A DNA stretch of 64,000 nucleotides from an uncultured Lachnospiraceae bacterium (GCA_910585295.1 CAJUDE010000030.1:1-64000); one strand, 5' to 3'. Positions 1 through 8,415 are shown, counted from the stretch's first letter. Notes: generated by a model from the sequence alone, not told the origin. Numbers and translations are program-made.

Positions 1-132
1 CCCTTTCGGATAAGTCGGTTGATGATAGGAATTAGGCTTCAAATGAAGCCCTCACATTGAACCTACTATCTTGCTAAAGATAGATTACAAACAAGCCCGC
101 GCGGAACGAATGGGTTCCGCTTACGAGCGCAC
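1..132 (-). mobile_element. Putative group II intron, 5' end only
   Basis: The coupling-protein reading frame is intact up to its Walker B motif (LMDEFA) and then runs into GTGCG at 132-128 on the minus strand, followed by a stop. GTGYG is the consensus 5' end of bacterial group II introns. The next 130 bases code for nothing and fold into consecutive hairpins: GCGGAAC/GTTCCGC (120-101), CTATCTT/AAGATAG (about 84-67) and GGCTTCA/TGAAGCC (about 51-36). That fits domain I of an intron. The conserved DEFAN codons of coupling proteins are a plausible homing site. The intron-encoded reverse transcriptase and the 3' exon would lie left of base 1, so this call is an inference. Confidence 0.6.
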
Positions 133-1341
133 CGCAAATTCATCCATCAAAAAATGCACATGGACGGGCAGCCTCCCGCCATATTTATGGTCTGCCAGGT
201 AAAATAACTGCTGGAATAGCTGCGTATACAGCACAGACACCAGGAAATTATAACTGGTGTCATTATCTGGTATCAGCGCAAACAGCGCCACTTTCTTTTC
301 CCCCAGTGCGGGCAGGTCTAAATCGTCTGTGGCTGTCAGCGCGGCAAGGCTTCGCAGGTTGAATTTCTCTAACCTTGCCGCAAGGGTAATCTGGATGGAC
401 TTCAAGGTCTTTGCGCTTCCAGAATGGTAGTCCTTATAATATTTCACTGCGATATGCTCTGGCTCCCGCATTTCCAGACGTTCAAACAGCTCATCCAATG
501 GGGACTGGTACTCGTCGTTATCCTCCCGTACCTCCCCTGCCCGCAGCAGCTCCATGACCATTGGGAAATTCTGTTCTTCCTTTGGGGCTTCGTATTTCAG
601 GTAAAAAATCAGCGCCAGCAAAAGCATGGACGCTGCGGTGTCCCAGAATGGGTCATTGCTCTGGCTCCCTTTTGGCGTTGTTGCTTTAAACAGGTTCGTC
701 ACCAGCCGCTGCACGTCGTTGTCATCTTTTAAATAGACAAACGGGTTGTAACAATGGCTTTTTTCCATGTTGATTAAGTCCAGCACACGCACCTCGTACC
801 CCTTTACTTCCAGCAGATAGCCAGTGTCCCGCAGGTTCTCCCCTTTGGGGTCAAGCACCACAAAAGAAGTATTGGCCTGCAAGAGATTCGGTTTGGCATA
901 GAAGCGGGTCTTGCCGGAGCCGCTTCCGCCGATTACCAGTGTAAGCAGGTTCCTCCGGTGCCTGCGGCTGTCATAACAGATGCGCACATTCTGTGTCATT
1001 AACTTATTTGCCCCAAATTCCCGCTCACTGTATTTTTTATTGACTGCCTTGGCATTCCCCCAAACGGCGGAGCCATGTTCCTCGCCCCTGCGGTAATTCC
1101 TGCGCGTGGAGCAGTAAATCCCAATCCCCAGGCCATAGGCAAGGAGAGAGACAAAGACCATTTTTATGCTGTCTGCGCAGATTGTGATGTGGAATGGATG
1201 CTCTATGGCTTTTGGAAACCGTTCGATCACTGCAAACAGCCCGCCCGATAAATCCGGGGCGGCTAACAGCGCAAGCCAAACAACTGGTACAATGCCGCAG
1301 GCTGCAAGCACATAATCTGCCTGGTGGTTACCGTTCTTCAT
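121..1341 (-). CDS. VirD4/TraG-type type IV coupling protein, 5' exon
   Basis: Membrane ATPase that links the relaxosome to the type IV secretion channel during conjugation. Two N-terminal membrane segments are visible (about residues 8-28 and 59-76), then Walker A GGSGSGKT (138-145), the family motif VVLDPKGE shortly after, and Walker B around LMDEFA (398-403). Family members continue for roughly 150-200 residues beyond this point with DEFANV and the C-terminal motor region. Here the frame leaves homology after codon GCG (133-135) and stops four codons later. The genuine exon is therefore probably 133-1341, with the rest behind a group II intron. The start overlaps the end of the 66-residue gene by 14 bases, and a GGAGG lies about 10 bases upstream. 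Last gene of the mobilisation set in this window. Confidence 0.85.
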   Translation of the reverse strand: MKNGNHQADYVLAACGIVPVVWLALLAAPDLSGGLFAVIERFPKAIEHPFHITICADSIKMVFVSLLAYGLGIGIYCSTRRNYRRGEEHGSAVWGNAKAVNKKYSEREFGANKLMTQNVRICYDSRRHRRNLLTLVIGGSGSGKTRFYAKPNLLQANTSFVVLDPKGENLRDTGYLLEVKGYEVRVLDLINMEKSHCYNPFVYLKDDNDVQRLVTNLFKATTPKGSQSNDPFWDTAASMLLLALIFYLKYEAPKEEQNFPMVMELLRAGEVREDNDEYQSPLDELFERLEMREPEHIAVKYYKDYHSGSAKTLKSIQITLAARLEKFNLRSLAALTATDDLDLPALGEKKVALFALIPDNDTSYNFLVSVLYTQLFQQLFYLADHKYGGRLPVHVHFLMDEFAVRS

Positions 1342-1528
1342 GGCAGTTCCGCCTCCTTTTCCCTTTTTCTGGTGTTTCCATCAAGGCAATTACTTTTAAT
1401 AAAATGTCATCCACGGCATCCGTCGCCCTGCCTTCTTTTAACATTTGGTTCCTTTTCTCATTCAGGGAATGGAAAATGACGCCGCTTTCATATTTATCCA
1501 GCTCTAAGGTTTTCTTGTCTTTGCCCAA
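1328..1528 (-). CDS. Small hypothetical ICE protein
   Basis: 66 residues, charged and probably mostly helical, with a basic C-terminus (KGKRRRNCHEER). I do not recognise a domain. It sits tightly upstream of the coupling protein gene (14-base overlap) and downstream of the ArdC-like gene, inside the mobilisation operon. That position and the intact frame are the main support for it being real. A role in relaxosome or coupling-protein assembly is possible from context only. Confidence 0.6.
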   Translation of the reverse strand: MGKDKKTLELDKYESGVIFHSLNEKRNQMLKEGRATDAVDDILLKVIALMETPEKGKRRRNCHEER

Positions 1529-1613
1529 TGCGCTACCTCCTGCATGACTTCCGGTTTCGCCAAAGAAGCAGCGGGACGCTTCCTACCCAAAAAACAAGGG
1601 AATGCTGCCGCCT

Positions 1614-2540
1614 TCATCTTGCTTCCTCCCTGCTGTGCTGTGCCTGCTGTTGCTGCTGGCGGTTATTCTGGTTCCTGCCCTGGTCTAATACTTTTGCCAT
1701 GCGGGACAGGATGGCGTTTGCGGCGTCACGGGCTTTGGAAAGTTCCCCGCGTACTTCCTGCGGCTCCATGCCCTCAAAAAACTCTGGCGCTTGCCTGAAA
1801 TCATACTGCTGCGTGTCCATCCCATATTTTTTGCAGAGCATATAGGAAACACAGTAAGCGTGGAACGCATCTTCATTCCGGTCATAGTCTTTGGCTCCTT
1901 TTGCAAATCCTGCAAGGGCAAGTTCTGGCGTCAGGCTCTGGAAGATGGCGGCTGCATCCATGCCCTTCCTCACATAAATGCAGTTGTCCTCCGGCTCAAA
2001 GATTGCCCCTTTCTCCTCCGGCATCTGGTCGGGGTCAGCGGCCACAATATCCACAGGCGGGTTGCTGACCAACGCACGGATTAACTGTTTTTCATCCACT
2101 GCTTCCTGCGGCTGTGTTTTATCCTTGATGGTAGTCTGGGAGATGTCGTAGAGCTTTTTTGCATTGTAATAGGTGCCGATGCTGCCATCCTCCCGCTCGA
2201 ATTCCTTCCCTGGCTCCAGGATAAGCACCGGATTTTTTCTTTCCATGCGCTTCACATAAGCCCCCTGGTCTTTCCAGTACCCATAGTCGCCCAACTTTTG
2301 CGCATCTGGGTTCTGTGCCATAATCAGTAAGGCATTATTGGCTGTATAACGGTCGAAGCGGCTCTGCACGTCCAGGTACTGCTGGAATGCCCCGCTGTCC
2401 GTTGACACGGCTTCCGTCGTCTGTTCCGACAATTCGTAACAACGGCTGCGGTTATTCTTGCTCTCTGCAATGAATGCCGCCACCCTGTCATCCTGCGGCA
2501 CTGCCGATACGTTTAAGATTGCGTCAAGATTCTTGTCCAT
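1614..2540 (-). CDS. ArdC/LtrC-like protein, metallopeptidase part degenerate
   Basis: 308 residues. Residues about 50-112 match the N-terminal single-strand-DNA-binding domain of ArdC/LtrC antirestriction proteins: FDRYTANNALLIMAQNP, then YWKDQGAYVKR and ILEPGKE. The C-terminal half keeps the outline of the zincin-like peptidase domain (AFHAYCVSYMLCKKYGMD), but the expected HExxH zinc motif is replaced by ELALAGFAKG (around 207-216), so peptidase activity is unlikely. The tail is Gln-rich. Known ArdC-type proteins protect incoming single-stranded DNA in the recipient cell. The location between PcfB and the coupling protein fits such a role, which is inferred here. Confidence 0.7.
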   Translation of the reverse strand: MDKNLDAILNVSAVPQDDRVAAFIAESKNNRSRCYELSEQTTEAVSTDSGAFQQYLDVQSRFDRYTANNALLIMAQNPDAQKLGDYGYWKDQGAYVKRMERKNPVLILEPGKEFEREDGSIGTYYNAKKLYDISQTTIKDKTQPQEAVDEKQLIRALVSNPPVDIVAADPDQMPEEKGAIFEPEDNCIYVRKGMDAAAIFQSLTPELALAGFAKGAKDYDRNEDAFHAYCVSYMLCKKYGMDTQQYDFRQAPEFFEGMEPQEVRGELSKARDAANAILSRMAKVLDQGRNQNNRQQQQQAQHSREEAR

Positions 2541-2543
2541 TTT

Positions 2544-3464
2544 TCACCTCTCCTTTGCTTTTTTTGATTTTTTCTTACCTTGTGGCTGTTTGTGCTGCAA
2601 AGGCTTCCTGCTCTTTTTCTCCTTTGCAGGCGGTTCCTGTTTGGGTGTGTCCGCTTCCTGCTTCCGCGCTGCCTGGATTTCCTTTAACGCTTCCCGTACA
2701 GATGGCTTATCTGTCATGGAACCTTTTTGCGGCTTAGAAGTACCCCCTGCGGCTCTCCCGCGCTTCCTTGAGGTAGGCTCGGACGGATGGGATTTTTCTG
2801 TCTTTGCCATAGAGGGGTTTTTGGTTCTCCCTTCCTGCCCTGGCGCCTCCCCAAACAATTCTTCCAGCAGCGCATCCTCCTTAGATTTTCCCGGCCTGTC
2901 CTGTTCCGGCTCTGCCTGTCCCTCCATTTTTTCTGGATGCGCTTCTTTTTCCTGTTTTCCAATCCTCTCTGTTGGTTCTAGCTGTAATTCCTCAGACGCT
3001 TCCTTTCCTTGTTGCCCTTTGCCTGCTTTTTGCTTCCCGTTTTCTGCCCTTGCTTTCTCAATTTCTGTCTTAACCTGTGCTGCCTCGGCCACGGAAGCAA
3101 ACCGAAACCGTTCTACAATCCGGTTGATGCGGGGCGCGTCCTCTTCCTTTACCATGACGTCCGCCATGCCGTCTTTGCTTCCTCTTGGGGTGCGCACTGC
3201 ACAGTAGAGGATTCCATACCGCTTTGCTTCCTGGACAAACTTCTTTAAGTCTCTTTCCCTCACGGAGAACACAGTGAGCGGCTTGCCGGAACGCACTAAG
3301 GTTTCCAGCCTTGCCCTGCCCTTTGTTTTCTTCTGCTCTTTTAAGATGGCGTATAAAAGCACTGCAAGCTGTTTTGCCCCTGCGCCGGAAATTTTTAAGG
3401 CTGCTTCGCCCACTTCCATTGACATGCGCACCACCTGGTCAGCGGCTTCGCCTGATGTGTTCAT
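2544..3464 (-). CDS. PcfB family protein (DUF3801)
   Basis: 306 residues. The N-terminal ~135 residues (GEAADQVVRMSMEVGEAALK, then the KKFVQEAKRYGILYCAVR region) match the PcfB/DUF3801 family of Gram-positive conjugation systems, which is thought to bridge relaxase and coupling protein. The remainder is a long Lys/Glu-rich, low-complexity tail ending in KKSKKAKER, likely disordered and nucleic-acid binding. The start overlaps the end of the relaxase gene by 26 bases, and the gene stops three bases before the ArdC-like start, so the three genes form one translational block. Family assignment is firm; the bridging role is family knowledge. Confidence 0.85.
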   Translation of the reverse strand: MNTSGEAADQVVRMSMEVGEAALKISGAGAKQLAVLLYAILKEQKKTKGRARLETLVRSGKPLTVFSVRERDLKKFVQEAKRYGILYCAVRTPRGSKDGMADVMVKEEDAPRINRIVERFRFASVAEAAQVKTEIEKARAENGKQKAGKGQQGKEASEELQLEPTERIGKQEKEAHPEKMEGQAEPEQDRPGKSKEDALLEELFGEAPGQEGRTKNPSMAKTEKSHPSEPTSRKRGRAAGGTSKPQKGSMTDKPSVREALKEIQAARKQEADTPKQEPPAKEKKSRKPLQHKQPQGKKKSKKAKER

Positions 3465-4914
3465 GGCTCCTTCCCTCCTTTTGCTGGATATTCTCTTGCC
3501 GCACTTTTTGTAATTTTTCTTTCACCACGCCGGAACGTGCGGCGATTCCATCGCAAAGTCCCACCTCCTTTCGCAGTTCCCCTATCCGCTGTGTTAAACA
3601 GGAAATCTCTGCTTTCACTTCTGACTGTTGTCCGCTGTCTTTGATGCTGCGGATTTTATAGCGGAGATGTTTTCTTGTGTCAGAAAGTTCCAATATCTGC
3701 CCTTTCAGGGTTTCCCTTCGTGAGAAAAGCTGCTCTGCAGTATCTATGTGATAGCGGCAGAGCAGCCTTGTTTCCTTTGAAACCGTATCCAATTTTTTTA
3801 AATCCTCCCGAAACAACATATGCACCTGCTTTGGGTTCCCAGTCGTCCTGTGCCTGGGCAGGATGCCAAGCTGGTAGCAGTAGTGCAGGTACAGCCCACG
3901 CAGCCCGCCGATTCTCCTTGCCTGATGCAATGTCCCCTTTATTTCAATGGTATAGGATTTTTGCTGCCTTTGCAGGGATTTCGGGCGCGGCTTTTCCACA
4001 GGCTTTGCAAGTATGCGCCTGCGGATAGAGGCAATGGTGTAATCCTCCCCAAAATTTCGTGCCAGTTTCAGCCCGCGTTCTCTCCCCTTTGGGCATATGG
4101 TGACGTCCTTGCCAAACTTGATGGAATATCCCATCTCCTTCAGATAGTGGAAAAACTGTTTTTCTGTCCTTGCTTTCCCTATGGCTTCATCCACGTCTGC
4201 TTTTACCATGCCCCGGTAGGTAGGCTTACCCTCCTTCTGCGCTTTCCATTCGGCGTAATGCTTTGCCTGCCCTTGCTTTGGGTTTTCTATGACAGATAAC
4301 TGGTATTCCAGGCAGAGCCTGTCGGAAGCGTTACGCATATCCCGATAATCTTGCTTTGTCCAATGGTAACGCTTCCCATCTATAAAAGAAACAGAGTTCA
4401 CCACAAAATGGTTGTGCAGGTGGTGGGCTTTATCCAGATGTGTCGCCACCAGCACCTGGAAGCGACTCCCCCACAATTCCCTGGCCAGCTTCACGCCAAT
4501 CTCATGCGCCATTGACGGGGTACATTCCCCTGGCGCAAAAGACTGGTAGCCGTGGAAGGCCATGATGCCCCCATCTTTGCCAAACTTTTGTTTGACCGCC
4601 ATCATCTCGGAGCGGGCGGTGGTGGGCGTGCAGTTGACGCCGGACACATACTGCTGCATGGCTCCCTCTGCCTCATCATATATGGTTTCCGTCTCGCCAT
4701 CTTCCTGTTTTTCTTCTTTCTGCCTTTGCCTGATTTTTTCTTCCCTGACCGCATAGGAAATGACGTCGGACAAGCCCTGCAGTTCCCTCTCTTCCTGGCA
4801 GGGCAGTTCCGGCAGCTTTGCAATCTCTGGGTGCATAGTCTTGTCTGGGTTCTCCACATAGATGACGACTTTCCCAAGCCAGCCTTTAATGCTCCAGATA
4901 GAGGTTGTCGCCAT
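3439..4914 (-). CDS. Relaxase/mobilisation nuclease (VirD2-like, MOBP type)
   Basis: DNA-nicking relaxase that starts conjugative transfer at oriT. With the chosen start the protein has 491 residues. The three-His metal motif is clear: THLDKAHHLHNHF at residues 158-170. Upstream is YVSGVNC, a signature of relaxases of this Firmicute ICE family. The middle (GYSIKFGKDVTICPKGRERG) and a coiled-coil C-terminus follow. The frame is open up to 5013, but ATG at 4914 is preceded by AAAGGAGGCGGTAAC with good spacing, so I place the start at MATTSIWSIKG. It follows mobC directly (MobC stop at 4916). The catalytic tyrosine cannot be fixed by eye. Confidence 0.88.
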   Translation of the reverse strand: MATTSIWSIKGWLGKVVIYVENPDKTMHPEIAKLPELPCQEERELQGLSDVISYAVREEKIRQRQKEEKQEDGETETIYDEAEGAMQQYVSGVNCTPTTARSEMMAVKQKFGKDGGIMAFHGYQSFAPGECTPSMAHEIGVKLARELWGSRFQVLVATHLDKAHHLHNHFVVNSVSFIDGKRYHWTKQDYRDMRNASDRLCLEYQLSVIENPKQGQAKHYAEWKAQKEGKPTYRGMVKADVDEAIGKARTEKQFFHYLKEMGYSIKFGKDVTICPKGRERGLKLARNFGEDYTIASIRRRILAKPVEKPRPKSLQRQQKSYTIEIKGTLHQARRIGGLRGLYLHYCYQLGILPRHRTTGNPKQVHMLFREDLKKLDTVSKETRLLCRYHIDTAEQLFSRRETLKGQILELSDTRKHLRYKIRSIKDSGQQSEVKAEISCLTQRIGELRKEVGLCDGIAARSGVVKEKLQKVRQENIQQKEGRSHEHIRRSR

Positions 4915-4915
4915 G

Positions 4916-5335
4916 TTACCGCCTCCTTTGCGCCCCGCCCTTGTCCACTCCGCGCAAAGGCTTACCGCTCTGTGCTGCTTCTTCCCTGCAAGCCAGGCTT
5001 TGCGGGTTTTCAAAAGGTTCAGGCAAAATGACTGCTTCGGTAATCAGGCGCACAGCTTCCTCAAACTTACGCATGTCCCTGTCGTATCGTTGTACATCAA
5101 TGACATTTAAGACATGCGCTTTCTTCGCTATCTGGTTCAGGTTATTGCCAATCTTATGGAGTTCTTTCATCATGGAATAATAATCAGGCGGAGGCATATC
5201 CCTTGGCGTTTTCCCGCTGATGGACTGGCGCACATAGGCTTCCTGGCTCAGCCCGCTCCTTTTTACCCGTTCCCGGAATGCGTCCGCCTCTTCTCTGTTC
5301 AGGCGGAACAGAAAGGGAATGTCCCTGTTCCTCAA
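4916..5335 (-). CDS. mobC: MobC-like relaxosome accessory protein
   Basis: 139 residues. A ribbon-helix-helix-like N-terminus (FRLNREEADAFRERVKRSGL, then SQEAYVRQSI) is followed by the MobC signature MKELHKIGNNLNQIAKKAH. Such proteins bind oriT next to the relaxase and help open the DNA. It lies immediately upstream of the relaxase gene, the usual arrangement. Its start overlaps the stop of the DUF5688 gene by four bases (ATGA), implying coupled translation. oriT is likely close by but was not identified. Confidence 0.85.
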   Translation of the reverse strand: MRNRDIPFLFRLNREEADAFRERVKRSGLSQEAYVRQSISGKTPRDMPPPDYYSMMKELHKIGNNLNQIAKKAHVLNVIDVQRYDRDMRKFEEAVRLITEAVILPEPFENPQSLACREEAAQSGKPLRGVDKGGAQRRR

Positions 5336-6063
5336 CGTTCCATCCCCCTTTCTTTCGGCAGGGATTCCGGTATCTGACGGATTTTTCCTTTCTCCCTGTC
5401 AAATTCATACACACGGTCAGACAGCACTTCATCACTGCTTACCTCAATCTGGTTTACCTCCCGTACCAGGTTGCCCAATTCTTTTGGGACAAGCTCTCCA
5501 TCTTTTGGCACTATCAGCACTTCATGAATGGAAGAAGGCAGGATATAAAATCCTTCTGGGAATAGTCTGCTGATTTTTTCCATCACGCCTGGACAGGCAA
5601 GGGCAGAAGCCCCATAACGCATCCCCTGGTTTGTCAATACAAACATTTGCCCTTCTGGTTTGTGTGGGAAATCCGCTCCCCCTGCAAGCAGGTTCCTGGG
5701 ATCTGCCATGCCAAACATTGCCCCCATGTCCTGCAGCACTGGCGGCTGCCGCCTCTCCATGTTCCCCCATGCCTGCTGGAACAGCGTTTCTTCCTCCATC
5801 CCCCATATGCCCATGAGTTCATCCGTCACTTCCATGCTGCCATCCTCCCTTCTGCCATCCAGCGGGAAGCAGAGCGCAAGCGTGAGCGACAGGTCTTCCA
5901 GTTCCTGGTGGGGCATCTGGGTAAGCCTCTTCCGGTTCGCCTTTGTATTCACAATCCGCACACAAAGATATTCTTTCGCCTTTCCATACACAAGCACCTT
6001 GTCAGCCTTTGGGATTTCTTTTATCTCCATCCCTTTTTCTGCCAACTTTGCCATCTCTTTCAT
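5332..6063 (-). CDS. DUF5688-like protein, C-terminal part of a split gene
   Basis: 243 residues of unknown function, homologous to the central and C-terminal part of the DUF5688 family common in Clostridia ICEs (KANRKRLTQMPHQELEDLSL; MRYGASALACPGVMEKISR; GFYILPSSIHEVLIVP). The first ~75 residues of the usual protein are encoded by the preceding ORF in a different frame; the two ORFs overlap by four bases (ATGA, 6060-6063). Either an old frameshift has been stabilised by translational coupling, or the family naturally occurs split here. It sits upstream of mobC in the same operon. Confidence 0.7.
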   Translation of the reverse strand: MKEMAKLAEKGMEIKEIPKADKVLVYGKAKEYLCVRIVNTKANRKRLTQMPHQELEDLSLTLALCFPLDGRREDGSMEVTDELMGIWGMEEETLFQQAWGNMERRQPPVLQDMGAMFGMADPRNLLAGGADFPHKPEGQMFVLTNQGMRYGASALACPGVMEKISRLFPEGFYILPSSIHEVLIVPKDGELVPKELGNLVREVNQIEVSSDEVLSDRVYEFDREKGKIRQIPESLPKERGMER

Positions 6064-6287
6064 GGCTTCTCTTTTGGCCTGCCATTCTTTACCTCATCAT
6101 AAAATGGCTCTACATAGACAATCGGGTCTGCCCGCTGCCCCTGCCTGTGGAAACAGACGCCTGTCAAAACAACGTTATTGTTTTTCCGCTGTTCCACGAC
6201 GGTGCATTCCACATCGGAAAACTCTGGCGCAAGGCAGCTTTTGATTTCCCGCGCCACTCCTTCGGCAAATATCTTTTCCTCTAACAT
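6060..6287 (-). CDS. DUF5688-like protein, N-terminal part of a split gene
   Basis: 75 residues. The stretch NNVVLTGVCFHRQG followed by PIVYVEPFYDEVKNG is the usual N-terminal signature of DUF5688 proteins (a 'vtLtGl...PtIYLe.yY..y..G' pattern from memory of the family). The frame stops just where family members continue, and the downstream ORF picks up the homology after an ATGA overlap. Function unknown. I consider both parts real, possibly made as two chains. Confidence 0.6.
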   Translation of the reverse strand: MLEEKIFAEGVAREIKSCLAPEFSDVECTVVEQRKNNNVVLTGVCFHRQGQRADPIVYVEPFYDEVKNGRPKEKP

Positions 6288-6362
6288 TTCCTGCTTCCCC
6301 CTCCCTGCTTCTTTTCCTTTACTGCCGTCGCATAGTGCATCAGACGTTTTTTCCTGCGCCTT

Positions 6363-6500
6363 TTATTTTCTTTTTTGATTTCTAAATGCATCTTTTTCTT
6401 CCTTCCTGCTTTCCATACCACTAATTTGAAACAAACACATGGCTGTCACTCCAACAAAACCTCCTGCCAACATCCCAACCACAAACATACATCCTTCCAT
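6363..6500 (-). CDS. DUF3789-like small membrane protein
   Basis: 45 residues, starting MEGCMFVVGMLAGGFVGV. One glycine-rich membrane helix is followed by a charged tail, the hallmark of the DUF3789 family in conjugative elements. The frame is open to 6626, but GGAGG lies 9 bases before the ATG at 6500, so I use that start. Function unknown; a conserved companion of ICE mobilisation genes. Confidence 0.6.
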   Translation of the reverse strand: MEGCMFVVGMLAGGFVGVTAMCLFQISGMESRKEEKDAFRNQKRK

Positions 6501-6772
6501 TTTTATCATCCTCCATTTCTTCCAAGGGGTTTCAGGGGGATTCCCTGACAAGCTGCCGAAGAATTGCCGCTGCCCAAAAAGGGCGGTGGCAATCCAAAGG
6601 CGTTGCTTGCTGGTATTGTGTATCACGCTGCTATCTGCTTACTGTCTTTCTAATCAGCCTCATTACCCGCCAAAAACAGATGCTTCCTCGCCATTAGCTG
6701 TTATGATAATTCCCAACTTCTCAATAATTTTCCTTCTATTATTTAGCTGCTTCCCTGGTATTTTTCTCTTTC

Positions 6773-6967
6773 TTACCGTTCATTTTCCCTCTTTTTTCCA
6801 GGTTCCTCCGCCTTGAAACTGACTCCTGCAAAATGCTCTGCATCCAAAATATACTGGCTGTCCTGCCAATTTTTTTCTGCAATTTTCTCTGCTTTTGCAA
6901 GGTTTTCCGCCTGAATTGGGACAGTCATTTCTAAGGTTTCTGTTATCGTAATGTGATAAGTTTTCAT
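6773..6967 (-). CDS. DpnD/PcfM-like small protein
   Basis: 64 residues matching the small DpnD/PcfM family: an N-terminal beta strand pair with ETLEMTVPIQAENLAKAEKI, then QYILDAEHFAGVSF (family pattern 'ETL...V.v.A.....A......I.LDA..F..v.f'). Function is unknown; family members are found in conjugative plasmids and ICEs. Its start overlaps the stop of the DUF3991/Toprim gene by four bases (ATGA), so the two are probably translated together. Confidence 0.75.
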   Translation of the reverse strand: MKTYHITITETLEMTVPIQAENLAKAEKIAEKNWQDSQYILDAEHFAGVSFKAEEPGKKRENER

Positions 6968-7944
6968 CTCTCATAGCTCCTTCCTTTGTTCTGTTTTCTC
7001 CGTCTTGTTACCCCGATTCCACGCTTGATACATAGGCAGTCGTTATAGTCCTTACCCTGTGGGGGCGGCTGGTCTAAGGTTTGGTACATTCCTGGAAGCA
7101 CTGTTTGTATTGCTTTCGCTGCAAGCCTGCCCGCCTGGTCGTTGTCCAGATGCAGCCCAATTTTTTGAATATCTGGGTAATCTTTTAAGAACTGGGTAAG
7201 CGCTGCTGGCACTTTACTCCGTCCCAACTCCCTTGCTGGCTGATATACTCCTGCAAGGGATAACAGGTGTTCTTCCCGCCAGTCCTGCCCTTCCATCTTC
7301 TGTAACGTAGCATAAGATAATAAGTCAATGGCCGACTCAAACAGATGGACAATGCCGCTATCCCCTACTGCTGGGATGGAAAACGAATAGTTTTTGTCAC
7401 TGCCGTTTGCATCGCCAATGAAATCTGTCCCTATCCCACGCAGCGCCGCATAACGTGGGTTCCCCTCCCTGTCCCGCCCTATAAACACTGCATTATGGTA
7501 AGATTCACTTTCGTATATCTGCCCAGACTGAATGCAGAATTGAATAATATCTGCATCAATTCCACGTCCCTTTAGATAGGAAACCACCTTTGTATGACAA
7601 CGGTTGGGCTTTGGCAGTAACAACTTTTTTTCTATTGACTTTTCGGCTGGTGGGGAAACAGGCGGCTCTATGGCCGCCTGCCCTGCAATCATCTGTACTG
7701 CATCCAAAAAAGCATATCCCTTAACTTTTATCAGATAGTCCAGGGCTGACCGCCCGCCAATCCCACGGCTCCACCACATCCATTTCCCGTTGGAAATCTT
7801 TAAGCTGTCATGGGTTTTTGTGGTGTAGACATTGCCGGAAAAACGCACAAGTTCATATGGTTCATAGTTTTTCAGGTAGGTCAATAAGTCCATCTGCTTT
7901 GCCTCTTGTATAACTTCTGGTGCGATATATGGCATCTTTCTCAC
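6964..7944 (-). CDS. DUF3991 and Toprim domain protein (primase-like)
   Basis: 326 residues. The N-terminal ~95 residues carry the DUF3991 zinc-ribbon-like region of DnaG-type primases (FSGNVYTTKTHDSLKISNGK, MWWSRGIGGRSALDYLI), followed by a Toprim fold (SIPAVGDSGIVHLFESAIDL, then HLDNDQAGRLAAKAI with the acidic DND). This architecture is known from mobile elements and is thought to prime the complementary strand after transfer. The start could be Met1 or Met4. A hairpin with a T-run lies ~55 bases upstream. A broken copy of its 5' half lies at 9327-9776. Confidence 0.85.
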   Translation of the reverse strand: MRKMPYIAPEVIQEAKQMDLLTYLKNYEPYELVRFSGNVYTTKTHDSLKISNGKWMWWSRGIGGRSALDYLIKVKGYAFLDAVQMIAGQAAIEPPVSPPAEKSIEKKLLLPKPNRCHTKVVSYLKGRGIDADIIQFCIQSGQIYESESYHNAVFIGRDREGNPRYAALRGIGTDFIGDANGSDKNYSFSIPAVGDSGIVHLFESAIDLLSYATLQKMEGQDWREEHLLSLAGVYQPARELGRSKVPAALTQFLKDYPDIQKIGLHLDNDQAGRLAAKAIQTVLPGMYQTLDQPPPQGKDYNDCLCIKRGIGVTRRRKQNKGRSYER

Positions 7945-8074
7945 TTCCTTCCCTGCCCTTGTATGGATATTCTGATATGGTTTCTTGAATATCTGGGCAT
8001 AAAAACAGCCAGATGATTCTGCTATTAGAAAACCATCTGGCTATGTAAAATCATGTTATTCAGTTTTATAATTT
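7494..8074. repeat. Direct repeat copy A (~580 bp)
   Basis: Contains the first ~150 codons of the DUF3991/Toprim gene plus ~130 bases upstream, including a hairpin. It is repeated with roughly 90-95% identity by eye at 9327-9905, offset 1832 bases. The two copies flank the rpn gene. Copy A is the functional one because it continues into an intact gene. Confidence 0.9.
8001..8042 (-). terminator. Hairpin with T-run upstream of DUF3991 gene
   Basis: On the minus strand TACAT is followed by AGCCAGATG ... CATCTGGCT (8042-8007), extended inward by a few more pairs, then GTTTTT. It looks like an intrinsic terminator or attenuator ahead of the DUF3991 gene. It belongs to a family of AGCC...GGCT hairpins repeated across this element (see 9835, 11639, 28836, 29274, 29307). 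Confidence 0.6.
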
Positions 8075-8250
8075 AAGCGATTGTCTATCAATACTACAAA
8101 AACACTTTTGATATATTCTCTTTTTCCAACCTGTCATATTACTAAAAATCAAGTTTACAATTTCTTTCACTTTGTAAATTAATAGAAATTCACTGGTTCT
8201 GGGAGCGCAAAAAAACAATTTTTATCATCTTCTGCCTGCCACTTTCTCTC

Positions 8251-8415
8251 TTAGATAATATGATATTCCAGATAAAGTTTCTGACGGTATTCTTCATCCT
8301 GTGATGCCCTGACAATATCTGATATCCGATTATCCTCATTTAACAGCACTATTAGCCTCGCTAACATTTCCTCACCCTTTTTCACATTTTCCCTGTCACG
8401 CATTAACAACGTCAT
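8251..8415 (-). CDS. Possible internal in-frame product of rpn (RpnS-like)
   Basis: An ATG inside rpn at 8415 is preceded by a perfect GGAGG (8429-8425) with a 9-base spacer. Translation from it would give the last 54 residues, MTLLMRDREN to YLEYHII, the charged helical tail. Intragenic small Rpn products that inhibit the full-length nuclease are known from E. coli. Whether this start is used is inference. Confidence 0.4.
   Translation of the reverse strand: MTLLMRDRENVKKGEEMLARLIVLLNEDNRISDIVRASQDEEYRQKLYLEYHII

Noticed and set aside
2458..3207. 249-codon plus-strand ORF opposite the PcfB gene
   Set aside because: Ser/Cys/Phe-rich translation from the antisense of a Lys/Glu-rich low-complexity tail.
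3820..4299. 159-codon plus-strand ORF inside the relaxase gene
   Set aside because: Antisense to an unambiguous relaxase; no ribosome site or homology.
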